64,000 nucleotides of DNA from Paraburkholderia phenoliruptrix (GTDB taxonomy: Bacteria > Pseudomonadota > Gammaproteobacteria > Burkholderiales > Burkholderiaceae): positions 372,001-436,000 of the forward strand of contig NZ_JAEUAV010000002.1 in assembly GCF_019511605.1 (NCBI RefSeq), given 5' to 3'. Numbering within the stretch: the first letter of the stretch is position 1; the number at the start of each line of letters is the position of its first letter. Under the pieces are notes generated by a model, which did no database searches, was not told where the DNA came from, and worked only from the letters and a program-made list of their open reading frames with translations. Of this stretch, positions 53,594-61,814 are shown piece after piece. Both the position numbers and the translations under genes were made by a program.

Positions 53594-54436
53594 TTAGCCG
53601 GCTTTGCGGTTGGCGAGCGTCGCGCTGTAGCGTGCGATGCTCTGGTCGATCTTGTCGATGGCGAAGCTCGCGGACTCCGCTTCGATTGCACCAGCCGCCG
53701 CTGCCACCGCCGCGGCTGCGCCCATCAACAGGTCGGTTGCCAATGCGCCGAGCGCGTCTTCCGCGGCGGCGGCCAGCTTTTGCTCGGCGAGGTTCTCAGT
53801 CATCTTCTTGAGCAGCACCGCCTGACTTGCGAGCGCGAGCTTGCTGACGCCGTCGAAATAGCTCGCTGCCGATTGCGCGACGAGACCGGATGCCTGGCTG
53901 ATCATCATGTCCGGAGGCGTTGCCACTTGCGACGCTGCATAGCTCGCGGTCTCGGCGTTCGTGAGTTGCACCGCCTGCACGATCTGACTGTTGAGCGCGC
54001 TCGTGGGCGGGCTGCTGTTGGCCGCCTGTTGCGATGTCGCGCGCTCGCGCACCTTCGACAAAGGTGTGGACCCGGGCGTGGACGCTGTCGTCGCGCGGGC
54101 GGCGGATTGTTCCGGTGAGTTCTGCCCGCCGGTTGCAAGTGGCGGCGTGCCGGCGGTGGTCGCCGCTTTGTTCTCAGCGGGCGTGCTTCTGGTTGCTTGC
54201 ATCGTTGCTCCCGTTTCGTCGGTCACGTGCGAGGGCGGTGCGGTGGTCGGGTTCGCTGCGTCTGGAGCTGCGTCCGAAGTCGCGCCCGAAGTCGTGGCTG
54301 GCGCAGTGTCTCGAGCCGCGTCCGGAGTTGCAGCCGGTGCCGTGTTTGGTACCGCGTGTGAAGCCTCGTCACGGCCCGAGCCGGCGGGCGTCGACGCGGG
54401 CCGCGCGCGTTTGCTGAATAAGTCCCACAGAGCCAT
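53594..54436 (-). CDS. Large RebB-like protein with low-complexity N-terminus
   Basis: 280 residues. Residues 1-145 are Ala/Thr/Pro/Ser/Asp-rich and probably disordered (ALWDLFSKRARPAST at the very start). Residues 150-215 show a diverged RebB-type pattern: SALNSQIVQAVQLTNAETASYAASQVATPPDMMISQASGLVAQSAASYFDGVSK. The end is an Ala-rich helix (ALATDLLMGAAAAVAAAAGAIEAESASFAIDKID) that could enter a membrane. ATG at 54436. It sits between the first RebB gene and the helical protein, consistent with a minor R-body component or a tether. Confidence 0.8.
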   Translation of the reverse strand: MALWDLFSKRARPASTPAGSGRDEASHAVPNTAPAATPDAARDTAPATTSGATSDAAPDAANPTTAPPSHVTDETGATMQATRSTPAENKAATTAGTPPLATGGQNSPEQSAARATTASTPGSTPLSKVRERATSQQAANSSPPTSALNSQIVQAVQLTNAETASYAASQVATPPDMMISQASGLVAQSAASYFDGVSKLALASQAVLLKKMTENLAEQKLAAAAEDALGALATDLLMGAAAAVAAAAGAIEAESASFAIDKIDQSIARYSATLANRKAG

Positions 54437-54478
54437 GAATGCCTTCTCCTTCCGTATGCGTGGTCGTCATGGCGAGGG

Positions 54479-54718
54479 TCAGGTGCTCTTCTCGCCAATG
54501 GCCATAATCAGCGCAACGGCTTTCGACACCACGGCCGTCGAGATCTGGTTCAGCGACTGTTGACCATGCACCGCGTTTTGCAGCGACAAGCCTGCCGAAT
54601 GACTCGCGACCTGATACAGCGCTGCGATGGCCTGGGCAGGCGCCTCGGCGACGACCTTGACGTTGGTCTGCGTGACCGCATCGGTTATCTGTGCGTTGAC
54701 TGCAGTTGAATCCGCCAT
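54479..54718 (-). CDS. RebB-family R-body protein, short copy
   Basis: 79 residues with the RebB core STAVNAQITDAVTQTNVKVVAEAPAQAIAALYQVASHSAGLSLQNAVHGQQ. The C-terminus is 30 residues shorter than in the other two copies. GAAGGAG precedes the ATG at 54718. First structural gene after the sigma factor gene (55-base gap) and 42 bases before the large RebB-like gene. Confidence 0.9.
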   Translation of the reverse strand: MADSTAVNAQITDAVTQTNVKVVAEAPAQAIAALYQVASHSAGLSLQNAVHGQQSLNQISTAVVSKAVALIMAIGEKST

Positions 54719-54773
54719 GAACAGCTCCTTCAAGGGTGGGTTGAGTTCGACGAGCGACGCAGCTATGAACGAG

Positions 54774-55397
54774 TCAGACGCGTTGTCGTGAAGCGTTTTT
54801 TCCGGACGGGCGCGTGGCGTGCAGCGTCGCGCGCAGTCTTTTGCGCAGGAGTTCGATCCGCTTGCGCGCCAGCGCCTCGCTGATCTTCAACTCGCTCGCA
54901 ATGGCCGCGTACGTCATCTCATGCTCGAACCTCATGGAGAAGAGAAGCTGCTGGGCCGGCGGCAGATTTGCGACTGCGTCGGCGATCTGCGCAAGACCTT
55001 CGTCGAGTTCGAAAAGATGCGTAGGCGACGCCGCCGCGACGGCTGTGGCGCTCAGGTAGTCCATATCGTCCGCGGAGCAGAAGTGCAGCACGCGCGCCTC
55101 GCGGCTCGCATGTCGCGCGCTGTCGAGAAACACGTGATTGAGCACGGCGAACATGAAGCCTTCCGGGTTGAGAACCCGATGCGGCATGCGGCGCATATAC
55201 AGCAGCGCCTTCAGCGCAGTATTGGCAAGCAGTTCGTCGGCGGCGACGAGGTCGCCTCTGGCGAGCTTTCTCGCACGTCGTTCGAGAAACGGACGCACGT
55301 TCTTCCATGCGCTTTCGAAGCTGGCGTTGCCAGGCGCATCGAACTCGCACGGTTCATGCGCGATGGCTGCACAGTCGCTGGTGGTCTCGGTTGTCAT
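54774..55397 (-). CDS. ECF-type sigma factor of the reb locus
   Basis: 207 residues. Seen: sigma-2-type FLERRARKLARGDLVAADELLANTALKALLYMRRMP and EGFMFAVLNHVFLDSARHASRE, and a sigma-4 helix-turn-helix ELKISEALARKRIELLRKRLRA after PAQQLLFSMRFEHEMTYAAIA. The ATG at 55397 begins the protein; a longer in-frame extension is not sigma-like. It is first in the reb operon, so it probably directs transcription of the reb genes, itself under the Crp-type site upstream. No anti-sigma gene is adjacent. Confidence 0.87.
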   Translation of the reverse strand: MTTETTSDCAAIAHEPCEFDAPGNASFESAWKNVRPFLERRARKLARGDLVAADELLANTALKALLYMRRMPHRVLNPEGFMFAVLNHVFLDSARHASREARVLHFCSADDMDYLSATAVAAASPTHLFELDEGLAQIADAVANLPPAQQLLFSMRFEHEMTYAAIASELKISEALARKRIELLRKRLRATLHATRPSGKNASRQRV

Positions 55398-55453
55398 TGC
55401 GCTCTCACTTGGGACGGTGCGCGCAAGCTTGGAGGGCCTGAAATAGCGGCGGC

Positions 55454-55469
55454 TGTTACCTAGGTGACA
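55454..55469. promoter_or_regulatory. Crp/Fnr-type operator upstream of the reb sigma gene
   Basis: TGTTACCTAGGTGACA: TGTTA-N6-TGACA, a 5-6-5 palindrome with one mismatched pair, matching the TGTGA-N6-TCACA layout of Crp/Fnr sites. Centred 65 bases before the sigma start codon. It is a good candidate site for the Crp/Fnr protein of this locus. Confidence 0.7.
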
Positions 55470-55685
55470 AGGTCGCAACGATGGGTGTATCGCCATGCCG
55501 CGTGCATTGGCAACGGGCAAGCGGGTAGTGCGCACGTGAGCTTGCGCGTGGAAGTCACTCGCGAGGGCAAGTGAACTTTGACGCGACAACGGTGAAAGAG
55601 CTCAGGCTTTGCGCGGCGGTTGAAGAGAATGCACGGCGCTGGGACGGTGAGGTTCGGCAACTGGCCAAAACCGGTTGTTCCGGTT

Positions 55686-55729
55686 GTTCGACGCGGGTTC
55701 GACGCGGGTTCGACGCGGGTTCGACGCGA
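55686..55729. repeat. Four tandem 11-bp repeats
   Basis: GTTCGACGCGG repeated four times (the last ends in A). Located in non-coding DNA between the LysR stop and the reb operon. Length change by slippage is possible. No function known. Confidence 0.9.
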
Positions 55730-55765
55730 CGCCTCGAGAGTTCCTGGTCAGATCGCGCGATCTAT

Positions 55766-56680
55766 TCACCGAATATGCAGGTGCGCTTCGAGCATCTCTA
55801 CCAGCACGTGAACCTTCGGCGTCAACTGCCGCGCGACCGGCCAGAGCAGGCTGAGCGGCAAGCCATCTGTTGCGGCCTCGTCAAGGATAGTGACGAGGCG
55901 GCCGGCCTTCAGATCATCCCGCACCAGCCATGTCGCGAGTTGCGCGATGCCGAGTCCCGCCCGTACGAATGCGAGTTGTGCTTCAGCGTCGCCTGCCACG
56001 ATGCGTGGACGCACGATGCATTGCCCGACTTGCCCGTCCGCCACAGCATAAGACCATGGTGACTGCTCGCCGTCGGGCCGCCCGTACACGACACACGCAT
56101 GTTCCTCGAGGTCGTCGATTGTTTGCGGCATGCCGTTTTTCTCGAGATAGGCCGGCGCTGCGCAGAAGATCAGCCGTTCGCGACCTAAAAAGCGCTGGCC
56201 AAGCGACGCCGGCAGAACGGACGGCCCTCCGATACGCACGGCGAGATCGACGCCGTCTTCGACCAGATCGACAAAGCGGTCAGTGAACAACAGCTGCGGC
56301 CGCACGTCCGGATACTGCGCGGAAAAGCGCACCAGCACCGGCACGACGCACAGACGGCCGAAAGAGGCCGGCAACGCGACGCGTACGGTGCCGACCGGCT
56401 CGCGCTTCTGCGCGGCGAGAATGGCCTCCGCCTCTGCAAGCTCCGCCAGGATGCGCGTGCAGGTTTCATAGAACGCGCGCCCGGCGTCCGTGAGAGAGAG
56501 ACTGCGCGTCGTCCGTTCGAACAGTACGACGCCGAGCCGCCGTTCGAGCCGCGCGACACTCTTGCTCACCGCCGAACTGGTGAGGTTCAGCCGTTCGGCC
56601 GCAGCGGTGAAGCCGCCTGAGTCGGCAGCACAGACGAATGGGATGATGCCCTTCAGGCGTTCGGTGGGGAAGGTAGCCAA
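55766..56680 (-). CDS. LysR-family transcriptional regulator
   Basis: 304-residue LysR-type regulator. Seen: LKGIIPFVCAADSGGFTAAAERLNLTSSAVSKSVARLERRLGVVLFERTTRSLSLTDAG as winged helix and a full effector domain. The start is a TTG at 56680; no ATG or GTG is in frame near it, and the ribosome-binding site is weak. It is divergent from the PRISE-like reductase gene (98 bases between the starts) and probably controls it. Confidence 0.9.
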   Translation of the reverse strand: MATFPTERLKGIIPFVCAADSGGFTAAAERLNLTSSAVSKSVARLERRLGVVLFERTTRSLSLTDAGRAFYETCTRILAELAEAEAILAAQKREPVGTVRVALPASFGRLCVVPVLVRFSAQYPDVRPQLLFTDRFVDLVEDGVDLAVRIGGPSVLPASLGQRFLGRERLIFCAAPAYLEKNGMPQTIDDLEEHACVVYGRPDGEQSPWSYAVADGQVGQCIVRPRIVAGDAEAQLAFVRAGLGIAQLATWLVRDDLKAGRLVTILDEAATDGLPLSLLWPVARQLTPKVHVLVEMLEAHLHIR

Positions 56681-56777
56681 TTGATGAAATGGATTCGCTG
56701 GAATACGGAAATACTATCCCGAACGGGAAATGTGGTCTGAAGTATCCTTGTGTGTCGAACGCAAACTGGAGTTACGA

Positions 56778-57845
56778 ATGAATCGTCGAGCACTGGTCGT
56801 GGGCGCCAGCGGCATTGTCGGGCGAGCCCTTGCGGACCGTCTGCTGTCGACCGGCTGGACCGTTTATGGACTATCGCGCGGACGTAGCGCTGGTGTGCCG
56901 GGGTGCCAGCCCATTGTCGCGGACCTCACGTCGGCTGAATCCGTCGCGGCTGCGACGAAGGACATCGACGTCAGCCACGTGTTTTTCACCGCATGGGCGC
57001 GGCAGGCGAACGAGAAGGAGAACATCCGCGTCAATGGCGCGATGGTCCGCAACGTCCTCGATTCGCTGGGCCCGCGCGCGAAGCTCGAACATGCGGCGCT
57101 GGTGACCGGCCTGAAGCACTATCTCGGCCCGTTCGAGGCATACGCGTCCGGCGCCGTTCCAGATACGCCGTTTCGGGAATCGCAGGGGCGTCAGCCGGTC
57201 GAGAATTTCTACTACGAGCAGGAAGACCGGCTCTTCGACGCGGCGGCGCGCCACGGCTTTACGTGGAGCGTGCATCGCCCGCACACGGTGATCGGCTTTG
57301 CGCCTGGCAACGCAATGAACATGGGGCAGACGCTTGCCGTCTACGCGACGCTATGCCGGCATACCGGGCAGCCTTTCGTCTTTCCCGGGTCCGCTGCGCA
57401 GTGGAATGGTCTTACAGACATGACCGATGCACGCCTTCTTGCTCGACATCTCGAGTGGGCGTCGACGACTGAAGCAGCGCGAAACGAAGATTTCAATGTA
57501 GTGAACGGCGACGTGTTCCGCTGGAAAACGATGTGGGGGCAACTGGCCGATTATTTCGGCATTGAAGCGGCAACGTTCGATGGCATCGTGCGACCACTCG
57601 AAGACCGGATGCAGGACGCCGTGCATCAATGGCGCGATATTGCGGCAAAGCGCGGTCTAGCGGAGCCGGACATCGACCGGCTCGCTTCGTGGTGGCACAC
57701 CGACGCCGACCTGGGCCGTCCGATGGAAGTCTTGACGGATATGACTAAAAGCCGCAAGGCAGGATTCCTCAATTATCAGAGTACGCCAGATGCGTTCTTC
57801 GATCTTTTCGAGCGACTGAAGGCAGAGCGTCTGATTCCCGGCTGA
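56778..57845 (+). CDS. PRISE-like extended SDR (progesterone 5-beta-reductase / iridoid synthase type)
   Basis: 355-residue NAD(P)H-dependent reductase. Seen: cofactor motif GASGIVG (9-15), HVFFTAWARQANEKENIRVNGAMVRNVLDSL, LVTGLKHYLGPFEAYASG with the catalytic Lys of PRISE enzymes, and NFYYEQEDRLF with the catalytic Tyr. GGAG lies 6 bases before the ATG at 56778. PRISE enzymes reduce enones; bacterial members reduce small activated alkenes. Substrate unknown. Divergent LysR partner. Confidence 0.87.
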   Translation: MNRRALVVGASGIVGRALADRLLSTGWTVYGLSRGRSAGVPGCQPIVADLTSAESVAAATKDIDVSHVFFTAWARQANEKENIRVNGAMVRNVLDSLGPRAKLEHAALVTGLKHYLGPFEAYASGAVPDTPFRESQGRQPVENFYYEQEDRLFDAAARHGFTWSVHRPHTVIGFAPGNAMNMGQTLAVYATLCRHTGQPFVFPGSAAQWNGLTDMTDARLLARHLEWASTTEAARNEDFNVVNGDVFRWKTMWGQLADYFGIEAATFDGIVRPLEDRMQDAVHQWRDIAAKRGLAEPDIDRLASWWHTDADLGRPMEVLTDMTKSRKAGFLNYQSTPDAFFDLFERLKAERLIPG

Positions 57846-58010
57846 GGGGTAGCGAACGACCGCAATTCGGGCCGGTGGGGATCGGAGTGTCGGTAAGCCG
57901 CTCGCGGAGTTGAGGTGGCGGCTCGCACGGAGACAGTGCGCGCGCTTCGCCGTGCACGGAAAAAACCGAATCCCGAGGACGATGCGTTCGGGCGTGTCGC
58001 TATCGACACG

Positions 58011-58880
58011 TCATTTGAGGGCAGCGAGAGCCATCTCGATGAGTTGCTGCTGCCGTTCGGTGGCATCGCTACTCTGTTTGCGCAAAATCATAAAAAGAGA
58101 AAGCGGGTCTGGCGGGTTCAAAGCGATCCGATGGACCGTGCATCCTGTTTCCCTGGCTAACGGCGTCGCCAAAAAACTGGGAACAATGGCCCACGCTCCG
58201 TTCCTGAGCATCGGTGCCAGCATGTGTGCTTTCTCGACCCAATTTACGTGCCGTGAAAACCCGCGCCGAACGCGCCATAGATCGAACTGAGGCGACCAAG
58301 GCAGATGAATTTCTCTGGATGGATCGAGATCCGTCATATCGAGCGCTTCGGGCAACGGGGCCGAACCGGACGCAGCATAGACCACAAGCATCGCGTAGTC
58401 CCGGATCTTCTTTGAAAGAAGATCGACGTGTTCCGATGGGGTCAAGGTAAAGGCTACGTCCAGATGACCAGAAGCAACGCGGTTAGCGAGCTGGAAATAG
58501 CGCGAGCTTTCCATATGCAATCGGACGGGCGGTGTCTCGTCGCAGAGCGCGGCGACAAACGGGGGAAGGACGTTGATGGCAACGGCGTCCACCGCACCGA
58601 CAGCAAGGTGCCGCACCTGATTCGCCTGAAGTTGCTCAGCCTCGATTTCGAGCATTTTCCAGCGCTCGGCAATGTCGAGGAAACGCTCACCTTCAGAGGT
58701 CAACGATATGCCCCGCGCTCCCCTCGAGCGCCGCAACAGCGGATGTCCGACCCGGCGCTCCAGAGACTGGATCCGATACGAGACCGTCGATTGCGTTGTC
58801 GATACGATCTCTGCAGCCTGAAGCAAACTGCCCGAGCGGACTACCGCCAGAAACGTGTTGATCTCCTCGCTGAATAACAT
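58011..58880 (-). CDS. LysR-family transcriptional regulator
   Basis: 289-residue LysR-type regulator. Seen: EEINTFLAVVRSGSLLQAAEIVSTTQSTVSYRIQSLERRVGHPLLRRSRG and a full effector domain. The Met at 58880 is the family start; the 28-residue extension upstream is rejected. It is divergent from the MFS gene at 59002 and is likely to control the transporter and FAD-oxidase genes. Confidence 0.92.
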   Translation of the reverse strand: MLFSEEINTFLAVVRSGSLLQAAEIVSTTQSTVSYRIQSLERRVGHPLLRRSRGARGISLTSEGERFLDIAERWKMLEIEAEQLQANQVRHLAVGAVDAVAINVLPPFVAALCDETPPVRLHMESSRYFQLANRVASGHLDVAFTLTPSEHVDLLSKKIRDYAMLVVYAASGSAPLPEALDMTDLDPSREIHLPWSPQFDLWRVRRGFSRHVNWVEKAHMLAPMLRNGAWAIVPSFLATPLARETGCTVHRIALNPPDPLSLFMILRKQSSDATERQQQLIEMALAALK

Positions 58881-59001
58881 ATCGAACCCTTCGATATTTG
58901 GTGAATAAAATCCGACATTGACCGATATTGTGCCCGACCTTAGCCTAGCCGAATAGAAGAACAAATCCCGTCATCTGATTCGGCAACGTTTGGAGGCACA
59001 T

Positions 59002-60393
59002 ATGGCAAAGGCACTCGTCGGCATCGAAGATCTACCTGCAAGCCGCTTTCATAAGAAGATCGCCGTCGTGGCGGCAGGAGGGCCGTTCTGTGACGGCTAC
59101 CTGCTGGGGATCATCGTTGTAGCGCTGCCGTTCATTGCAAAGGACCTCGCGCTGAGCGCGCTCCAGATCGGTCTGATCGGCGCGTCGAGCCTTATCGGCA
59201 TGTTCGTCGGCGGCCTTGTTTTCGGCCCGATGACGGACCGCTTCGGCCGCCAGAAGATGTATGTGCTTAATCTCGCTGTATTCGTTATCTGTTCACTCGC
59301 GCACCTGTTCGTGCATGACGTGACGACGCTCTTTATCCTTCGTTTCGTCATGGGGGTTGCGTTGGGGGCGGACTATCCCATCGCGACTGCCCTCGCTGCT
59401 GAGTTCCTGCCTCGGAAGCTTCGCGGGCCCGTGCTCGCGAGCCTCGTGCTTTTGCTCTGGGTCGGATATACCTTGAGCCTCGCAACGGGCCTGATCGTTA
59501 GCGGCAGCGAAAGCGGTGTATGGCGCTACATTCTTGCGAGCGCTGCCATCCCTTCGGCAATTTTCCTGTTGTTGCGCCTTAACATTCCGGAGTCGCCCCG
59601 CTGGTTGATTTCCGCAGGGCGGGTAGAGGCGGCTCGTGACATCGTGGCCCAGCATCTTGGGCCGCAGGTCGACTTCGATGCGCTCGTTGCTGAGACCCGC
59701 GTCAGCACTTCCGGGCGTGGCCTCGGGTTGTCCAAAATCCGCGAGCTGCTTTCGCGAGGCTATGGACGCATGCTGGTGTTCTGCTCGATCTTCTGGATGT
59801 GTCAGATTGCGCCTTCATTCGCAATCAAGACGTTTCAACCGATGCTGTTGAAGTCGCTCGGTGTCACTCAGCCACTCGCCGGTTCGCTGCTGATCATTTC
59901 GTTTGCGATTGTCGGAACTGCGATCGGCATGGTCGTCGTCAACCGCGTCGGTCGGCGCACGCTTTGTCTGGCCTCGTTCGTTCTCGCGACGCTCGCGCTC
60001 TTTCTTCTCGCGACGCCTATGTCGAGCATTGCCGCGGTCGCGATCGGTCTGTTCATTCTCTTCACGGTGGCCGAGGCTGCCGGCTCCGGGCTGCAATTCA
60101 TCTACCCGAACGAGATCTTCCCGACTGATCTTCGTGCCACCGGTATGGGACTCGCAATGTCTGCGAGCCGCATTGGAGCCGCGGCAGGAACGTTCCTCCT
60201 TCCCACAGTACTCGTCCATTCTGGAAGCGCCACGGGTCTGCTCATCGCGGGCGGGATCAGTCTGATCGGCCTGCTCGTATCGGCTCGCATGGCTCCAGAG
60301 ACCCGTAACGTGTCGCTCGGCGCGGCGAACGCACCGGGCATGGAAGCTGGCGCCGGCAAACACGCTCTGCGGCGAAGAGAGGCTCGCAGCTGA
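59002..60393 (+). CDS. MFS transporter (sugar-porter/NiaP-like)
   Basis: 463-residue inner-membrane carrier, twelve hydrophobic helices. Seen: GGPFCDGYLLGIIVVALPFIAKDL, loop 2-3 GPMTDRFGRQKM, GADYPIATALAAEFLP, RLNIPESPRWLIS, GRRTLCL and IYPNEIFPTDLRATGMGLAMSASRIG, the pattern of the sugar-porter-type group that also carries niacin and aromatic acids. GGAGG lies 5 bases before the ATG at 59002. The following FAD oxidase suggests import of an amino-acid or amine-like compound. Confidence 0.9.
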   Translation: MAKALVGIEDLPASRFHKKIAVVAAGGPFCDGYLLGIIVVALPFIAKDLALSALQIGLIGASSLIGMFVGGLVFGPMTDRFGRQKMYVLNLAVFVICSLAHLFVHDVTTLFILRFVMGVALGADYPIATALAAEFLPRKLRGPVLASLVLLLWVGYTLSLATGLIVSGSESGVWRYILASAAIPSAIFLLLRLNIPESPRWLISAGRVEAARDIVAQHLGPQVDFDALVAETRVSTSGRGLGLSKIRELLSRGYGRMLVFCSIFWMCQIAPSFAIKTFQPMLLKSLGVTQPLAGSLLIISFAIVGTAIGMVVVNRVGRRTLCLASFVLATLALFLLATPMSSIAAVAIGLFILFTVAEAAGSGLQFIYPNEIFPTDLRATGMGLAMSASRIGAAAGTFLLPTVLVHSGSATGLLIAGGISLIGLLVSARMAPETRNVSLGAANAPGMEAGAGKHALRRREARS

Positions 60394-60499
60394 GCGGCGC
60401 GAACAGTGAAGCCGTCGCCGACAGTGGTCAGCTATAGCAACCAGGACTCAAGAATCTAACCTTCGCAACACATCCTGCATCAATGCAAAGAGGCACTCC

Positions 60500-61618
60500 A
60501 TGAATTCGGCACCTAAAGTTGTGATCATCGGCGCAGGCATTATCGGCACCACGCTCGCCTATGATTTCGCCAGACGCGGCGCGCGCGTCACCGTGCTCGA
60601 CAAGAACGAAGTCGCGAAAGGCGCCACGTCAGGATCATTCGCGTGGATAACGAACCAGACGAAGTTTCGCAATGCGGACTCGCTTGGCGAAGCTGGTGCG
60701 CAGCATTACTTCAATCTGCATCGTCTGTCGCACCTGCGCTGGCGTTTCCTGCAAAGCGAAATCCACGGTCTGCCGATTCGCTGGTCGGGCTGCCTTCAAA
60801 GCGCCGAGCCCGGCACCGAGGAGGCACACGAACTCGCGGCGGAACTGGACCGGCGCCTGCGCTGGGGCAGCCCGACGTACCGCGTCACCGCCGCCGAGGC
60901 ACGGGAAATCGAGCCGGGGTTTGAACCGGGAGCCGAGACGGATATTTTCTACACGCCCGACGAAGGGATGATGTCTCCGGTGCAACTCACGTCAATGATG
61001 CTGGATGCGGCGGTGGCACGCGGGGCGCAGTACTCGCCACACGATGCGTATCAAGGCTTCGCGAAGACGGCGGGCAGCTACGAGATCCACAGCGCAAGCG
61101 GCAAGCGCGAAGCCGATCTTCTCATCTTCGCGGGCGGCATTGCGAACCCGGAACTCGTCGAAGGCACGGGGCTCAAGGCACCGCTCACCCACAGCACGGG
61201 AAGCGTCGTCCATCTTGCGCCGTTGCCACGGATCTTCGATTCGGTCATTCTTGGCGCGCACGTTCACGCGATCCAGCGCATCGACGGTCGTGTAGTAATC
61301 GCCAAGCACTTCTCCGGTTCTCCCGTTGGCGATCCAAGCACGCCCGATCCGCAGGAGCTTGTACGTGTCGCCGCGCGAGTGCTACCGGGACTGAAGGACG
61401 CCGTAGTCGAGAAGGTCACAGAAACGCGTCGCGTGATTCCCGCCGATGGACTGCCTGTGGTGAGCCGCTCAGAGAAACTGCCGGGCGTGCTTTCCATTAC
61501 AACGAATGCAGGCATCAGTCTCGCGGCCGGACTGTCGCAGCTGATAACCACCGAATTGCTTGACGGCGTGACGGTGAACCTATTGGACCCGTATCGCTCC
61601 CAGCGTTTCGCCGGCTAG
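60500..61618 (+). CDS. FAD-dependent oxidoreductase (DAO family)
   Basis: 372-residue flavin enzyme of the D-amino acid oxidase type. Seen: VVIIGAGIIGTTLAYDFARRGARVTVLDK, GATSGSFAWITNQTKF, a central RRVIPADGLPVVS and C-terminal TNAGISLAAGLSQLI closing the flavin site. Likely substrate is an amine or D-amino acid brought in by the MFS protein encoded 106 bases upstream on the same strand. The exact activity is unknown. Confidence 0.9.
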   Translation: MNSAPKVVIIGAGIIGTTLAYDFARRGARVTVLDKNEVAKGATSGSFAWITNQTKFRNADSLGEAGAQHYFNLHRLSHLRWRFLQSEIHGLPIRWSGCLQSAEPGTEEAHELAAELDRRLRWGSPTYRVTAAEAREIEPGFEPGAETDIFYTPDEGMMSPVQLTSMMLDAAVARGAQYSPHDAYQGFAKTAGSYEIHSASGKREADLLIFAGGIANPELVEGTGLKAPLTHSTGSVVHLAPLPRIFDSVILGAHVHAIQRIDGRVVIAKHFSGSPVGDPSTPDPQELVRVAARVLPGLKDAVVEKVTETRRVIPADGLPVVSRSEKLPGVLSITTNAGISLAAGLSQLITTELLDGVTVNLLDPYRSQRFAG

Positions 61619-61701
61619 GCGATGAGGTGATGCCGCTCAGGCGCAATCGCCATGAAGCGGCCTCGGTTTGTTGACTGCTTCACGATTCCATGCAGCCGCC
61701 T

Positions 61702-61756
61702 GACGGTCGCCGAATGGGGCGCCGAATGGGTCGCCGAGCGGGGCCCGGCGACCGTC
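61702..61756. repeat. Perfect inverted repeat around three tandem 12-bp units
   Basis: GACGGTCGCCG (61702-61712) and its exact reverse complement (61746-61756) enclose three tandem units: CGCCGAATGGGG, CGCCGAATGGGT and CGCCGAGCGGGG (61708-61743). It lies between the convergent FAD oxidase and NHL genes, so it may serve as a shared transcription end or be a mobile miniature repeat. Confidence 0.8.
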
Positions 61757-61814
61757 GCATGAGCAAGCACGCGCGATCCGCTGCGAGCGCGCTACTGGCC
61801 TTGCGCAAGCGGTG

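Larger units (their letters stand above)
55398..55765. other. Upstream region of the reb operon
   Basis: About 370 bases between the ECF sigma start and the next gene. It holds a Crp/Fnr-type palindrome (55454-55469) and four tandem copies of an 11-base repeat (55686-55729), entered separately. No protein gene supported. Confidence 0.6.

Noticed and set aside
55686..55729. Repeat array as CRISPR
   Set aside because: Direct 11-bp repeats without spacers, and no cas genes in the window.
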